This document shows positions 61,901 to 64,000 of a DNA stretch of 64,000 nt, one piece after another (the stretch's first letter is position 1; each line of letters begins with the position of its first letter). The DNA comes from Streptomyces olindensis (GTDB taxonomy: Bacteria > Actinomycetota > Actinomycetes > Streptomycetales > Streptomycetaceae), in the NCBI GenBank assembly GCA_000696115.1, contig JJOH01000006.1, positions 124,001 to 188,000 on the forward strand, written 5' to 3'. Below the pieces are notes generated by a model. The model was not told where the DNA came from. It saw only the letters and a list, made by a program, of their open reading frames with translations, and searched no databases. A program made the translations under genes and the position numbers.

Positions 61901-62054
61901 GGACGACGGCGTCCTGCACGCCGCCACCCTGGAGGGCGTCGCCGCGGGGCTGGCCTGGGCGGCGGGGCAGTGGCCGCGGCGGTTCGAGGTGGCGGCGCTG
62001 CTGGAGGATCCGTCCCGGACGGAGGAGCTGGCGCGGGACCGGTGGTTCGACTGA
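58932..62054 (+). CDS. Sacsin-N/HSP90-like ATPase, large actinobacterial protein
   Basis: A 1040-residue protein. The N-terminal 250 residues hold a GHKL/HSP90-type ATP fold: VVELAQNAADAAARAG (N-box with E and N), LVAANTGAPLDAAG (G1 variant DNG replaced by ANTG), GRFGVGFAAVLAVTD (G2). The remaining three-quarters are acidic, with repeated alpha/beta motifs and no known domain. It resembles the sacsin N-terminal ATP-binding group. Conserved next to DUF3027 in Streptomyces. Role unknown; chaperone-like or DNA-repair scaffolding is guesswork. GTG 58932 follows GAGGAGA. Confidence 0.8.
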   Translation: MSKFVRPAAEGADPFGTARLRRGVLDAWATSPARFREDANAEEDLVLGGYRDRLVVELAQNAADAAARAGVPGRLRLTLRDGVLVAANTGAPLDAAGVESLSTLRASAKRETHERAVGRFGVGFAAVLAVTDEPAVVGRHGGVRWSLAEAREHAAETARHSPGLGDEIRRRDGHVPLLRLPFAAEGTAPDPYDTAVILPLRDAAAADLAERLLHAVDDALLLTLPGLEELVVEVNGESPRTLTRRTDGSFTVVDDSGNGVTHWRTAAAHGPLTPELLADRPVEERLRPHWSITWAVPVDSDGSPARPRTSPVVHAPTPSDEPLGVPALLIASFPLDSTRRHAAPGPLTDFLVQRAADAYAELLADWRPVTAGIIDLVPGPLGKGELDGALRQAILERLPRTSFLPPAAPPHDGDDLPESLRPRDAELVEGAGADTVGVLAEVLPTLLPAGLERRAELRTLAVARVPLTDAVDRLAGLEKDPSWWRRLYDSLTGVDPDRLSGLPVPLADGRTTIGPRQVLLPSTGAARIDPEVLARLGLKVAHPDAAHPILEKLGALPATPRAVLTTPQVRAAVAASLDDEGGVNWEEDALDADELADTVLALVRDAGLEPGDEPWLGALALPDEDGEPAPACELVFPGGPFAQVMREGELAAVDAELAAKWGEQPLAACGVLVNFAVVRATDVVLDPDELEPREGDFAEPDDAGLLDAVDVWCEDILDRFPDSPVPPVATEIVAVRDLDLVDEDKWPQALALLSRPPLRDAIVQPVRILLHDGTHEVVRPYTAWWLRGNPVLDGRRPAGLRAAGGDPLLRGLYDEADATGFEDEQVLRALGVRTSVAALLDEPGGAAELLDRLADPEREVTGAQLHALYGALAELDPEQVTLPDELRAVVDGRVEVVDAADAVVCDSPDLLPFTEGVPLLPVRPSRAAELAELFQVRRLSESVTGQVTSEGTEHEVPEPVRVLLGRLTPASYVEHEELVVDGVEIDWRLTDDGVLHAATLEGVAAGLAWAAGQWPRRFEVAALLEDPSRTEELARDRWFD

Positions 62055-62152
62055 TCCGGTGGGTGGACCGATCCGGCGGTGACGTACGGCTGTTGGTGAA
62101 AAGTTCCGCACATATTTTTCACCAGTCGTACAACCAAGCGCATCGCTGAGGT

Positions 62153-62189
62153 ATCTGATCACGTGAGTCAACAGACTCCACGATCACTT
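62153..62189 (+). repeat. 37-bp promoter-proximal repeat, copy 1
   Basis: Identical to 63330-63366. It contains the partly palindromic TGATCACGTGAGTC / GACTCCACGATCA arms around ACA-type loops. It lies 54 nt before the first DUF5707-like gene; a 7-bp hairpin GGGCCCC/GGGGCCC (62190-62223) is inserted between it and the ribosome-binding site. Confidence 0.85.
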
Positions 62190-62242
62190 GGGCCCCAGGA
62201 GCCGACGACGAGCGCCGGGGCCCCTCTCCACCTGGAGAACGC

Positions 62243-63151
62243 ATGCGTATCCGAGCCACCGTGGCCGCCGTCACCGGCGCCCTGGCCCTCTCCGCCCTCG
62301 CCGTGCCGGCCGCGCAGGCCGCCGAGCCGAAGGTGCCCGCGGACATCGCCGCCGCCAGCAAGGCCGTCCATGCCGACGCCGGCCGGTCGGCCTTCGCCGC
62401 CGCCGTGGACGGCGAGCCGTACGCCCTGGACGCGACCTTCTCCTCCGTGAAGGTCAACAACGGCAAGAACATCGCCGTCGGTACCACCAACGTGGTCAAG
62501 GTGCCCGTCTCCTTCAAGCTGACGCACGGCGCGGACGTCGACATCCACGCGGCCGACTTCTTCGCGGCCGTCGAGCTGTACCGCGGCCCCTCGTTCGACG
62601 AGTCGATCTTCTTCTTCGACAGCAACGACGCGACCTGCACCGACTCCTCCGCGACCGTGGCCAACTGCAAGGCCACCGTCGAGATCGACCCGTTCGCGCT
62701 GCTGAACGAGGACGCCGGTTCCTGGAAGGCGGCGGCCTTCGCGGTCGCGTTCAACGGCGAGGACCCGGAGAACCCGAACCTGGACAACGTCGGTGTCGCG
62801 GTGACGGACCCGACCAACTCCTTCAAGCTGCAGCGCTACTCGAAGCTGACGGTCAACGCCTCGCCCGAGCCGGTGAAGAAGGGCAAGACCATCACGGTCA
62901 CCGGCAAGCTCTCCCGCGCCAACTGGGACGACAACAAGTACCACGGCTACACCAACCAGCCGGTGAAGCTCCAGTTCCGCAAGAAGGGCACGGACACCTA
63001 CACCACGCTGAAGACCATCAAGTCCAACTCCACGGGCGAGCTGAAGACCACCGTCACGGCCTCCACCGACGGCTACTTCCGCTACTCCTTCGCGGGCACG
63101 ACGACCACCCCGGCGGTCAACGCCACGGGTGACTTCGTCGACGTGCGATAA
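62243..63151 (+). CDS. Secreted DUF5707-like protein
   Basis: A 302-residue secreted protein. Signal peptide MRIRATVAAVTGALALSALA with cleavage after AQA; two beta-sandwich regions follow (about 65-185 and 200-300, with SKLTVNASPEPVKKGKTITV and NQPVKLQFRKKGTDTYTTLK). Cys residues at TCTDSS and NCKAT may form a disulfide. Family function unknown; a wall-surface role is likely. It is followed by a paralogue with a shared upstream element. GGAGAA precedes the ATG. Confidence 0.82.
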   Translation: MRIRATVAAVTGALALSALAVPAAQAAEPKVPADIAAASKAVHADAGRSAFAAAVDGEPYALDATFSSVKVNNGKNIAVGTTNVVKVPVSFKLTHGADVDIHAADFFAAVELYRGPSFDESIFFFDSNDATCTDSSATVANCKATVEIDPFALLNEDAGSWKAAAFAVAFNGEDPENPNLDNVGVAVTDPTNSFKLQRYSKLTVNASPEPVKKGKTITVTGKLSRANWDDNKYHGYTNQPVKLQFRKKGTDTYTTLKTIKSNSTGELKTTVTASTDGYFRYSFAGTTTTPAVNATGDFVDVR

Positions 63152-63329
63152 CCCCGTCTTCACGCGGATGCCGACCGCCGGTCCCGGAGCCGTTCCGGGG
63201 CCGGCGGTCGTCGTCCGTGCACCGGCCTGCCCCGCGCCTGCCCCGTGCCTGCACCATGGGCGTGTCAAACATCACGGATGACATGGCAAAACCCGGACCG
63301 CGCCCTACAACCCGGCGGGGGGCTCGTGG

Positions 63330-63366
63330 ATCTGATCACGTGAGTCAACAGACTCCACGATCACTT
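63330..63366 (+). repeat. 37-bp promoter-proximal repeat, copy 2
   Basis: Identical to 62153-62189, 18 nt before the second DUF5707-like gene. It marks a tandem duplication of gene plus control region. Confidence 0.85.
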
Positions 63367-63383
63367 CTCCACCTGGGGAACAC

Positions 63384-64000
63384 ATGCACATGCGAGCCAC
63401 CGTGGCCGCCGTCGCCGGCGCCCTGACTCTTTCCGCCCTCGTCGTCCCGGCCGCCCAGGCCGCCGACGCCCCGTCCGGCAAGGCGGCCTTCAGCTCCGCA
63501 GCCGCGGACGCCGACTCGGGCAGCACCGCGTCGACCCTCGACGTCACCTTCTCCAACATGAAGGTGAACAGCGGCAAGAACATCGTCGTCGGCACCACGA
63601 ACGTGGTCAGCTTCCCCGTCACCTACACCGTGACGCACCCGGCCGACCTCGACACCAGCTCCGACAACTTCGCCACGGGCCCGCTGATCTACCACGGCTC
63701 CTCGATCGACACCGCGGACAACCTCTTCATCAGCGACGAACCGGCCACCTGCACCGCCGCCTCGTCGACCGTCCTCAACTGCAAGGGCGTCATCAGCATC
63801 CGCCCGGCCGACGGCGACCTGTACAACTCCGACGCCGGCACCTGGGGCGCGGGCGCCCTCGCCGTCACCAGCGACGGCGACCAGAAGGAGCAGGGCGGCC
63901 TGGGCACCACCAAGGTCCAGCGCTACTCCAAGCTGACCGTGAACGCCGGCCCCGAGCCCGTCTACAAGGGCAAGACGATCACGTCCACCGGCAAGCTGTC
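63384..64000 (+). CDS. Secreted DUF5707-like protein, partial (5' part)
   Basis: The first 205 codons of a paralogue of the preceding gene, cut by the window end. Signal peptide MHMRATVAAVAGALTLSALV with cleavage after AQA. It shares DVTFSNMKVNSGKNIVVGTTNVV, CTAASSTVLNCKG and SKLTVNAGPEPVYKGKTITS with the first copy but lacks its approximately 18-residue N-terminal mature segment. It has the same upstream 37-bp element and CTCCACCTGGGGAA ribosome-binding region. Confidence 0.85.
   Translation, partial: MHMRATVAAVAGALTLSALVVPAAQAADAPSGKAAFSSAAADADSGSTASTLDVTFSNMKVNSGKNIVVGTTNVVSFPVTYTVTHPADLDTSSDNFATGPLIYHGSSIDTADNLFISDEPATCTAASSTVLNCKGVISIRPADGDLYNSDAGTWGAGALAVTSDGDQKEQGGLGTTKVQRYSKLTVNAGPEPVYKGKTITSTGKL

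Noticed and set aside
58899..62171. 1090-codon open frame on the minus strand
   Set aside because: Shadow of the 1040-residue HSP90-like gene in high-GC DNA; low-complexity G/R/V/H composition and no domain.

Overview
The window is high-GC actinobacterial chromosome, almost certainly Streptomyces. The evidence is strong third-position GC bias, many GTG starts, leaderless genes with a TAnnnT or CAnnAT -10 element 6-7 nt before the start codon, DasR-type (dre) operators, mycothiol-dependent enzyme families, and a gene order that, from memory, follows the S. coelicolor SCO427x-SCO433x core. No CRISPR array, rRNA, intact insertion sequence or biosynthetic gene cluster was seen.

Layout. 1-1.2 kb: two genes of unknown function (one cut by the window edge) beside a tRNA-Thr. 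1.3-10.2 kb: aminoglycoside-kinase-like protein, oxidoreductases, a frameshifted pentapeptide-repeat gene, an M1 lipoprotein peptidase, TerD, ArfB and acetyltransferases. 10.4-13.3 kb: a diguanylate cyclase (CdgB type) behind Crp-like and BldD-like sites, and a carbohydrate-binding membrane protein. 13.3-18.2 kb: aminosugar block with nagK-nagA-pfkB divergent from a sugar-binding lipoprotein, sharing two dre sites. 18.2-21.5 kb: gpgS-otsA-otsB (glucosylglycerate and trehalose). 21.6-26.1 kb: SAM riboswitch-thrC, a MoaD-like carrier, a cold-shock gene, and groEL2 behind two tandem CIRCE operators. 26.2-31.4 kb: OYE-type reductase, carboxylesterase, a chimeric XRE regulator and a methyltransferase. 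31.4-34.1 kb: murQ-murR with an operator over the murR start, plus small genes.

35.2-40.4 kb carries the most striking locus: a 1550-residue protein with an N-terminal caspase, an HSP90-type ATPase and an array of winged-helix-like repeats, next to a small Pepco-like protein. This looks like an NTP-dependent biological-conflict (defence or suicide) module. Downstream are cutC, a HelD-family RNA polymerase-recycling ATPase, the XPB helicase and its helicase-associated/WYL partner. That pair is split by a YqhA membrane protein fused to an IstB-type AAA+ ATPase and by two tiny secreted-peptide genes.

51.6-64 kb: membrane proteins, a HAD phosphatase, a second cold-shock gene, mqnB-mqnD (futalosine menaquinone pathway), a lipoprotein, an MFS protein, DUF3027, a 1040-residue sacsin/HSP90-like ATPase, and two tandem secreted DUF5707-like paralogues that share a 37-bp upstream element. 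The second paralogue runs off the window end.

Integration: aminosugar catabolism (nagK, nagA, murQ, murR, the binding protein, possibly cutC) is tied together by DasR- and RpiR-type sites. Compatible-solute synthesis, chaperone and cold-shock genes form a stress block. The caspase-HSP90 locus and the YqhA-IstB fusion are the parts least explained by known biology.
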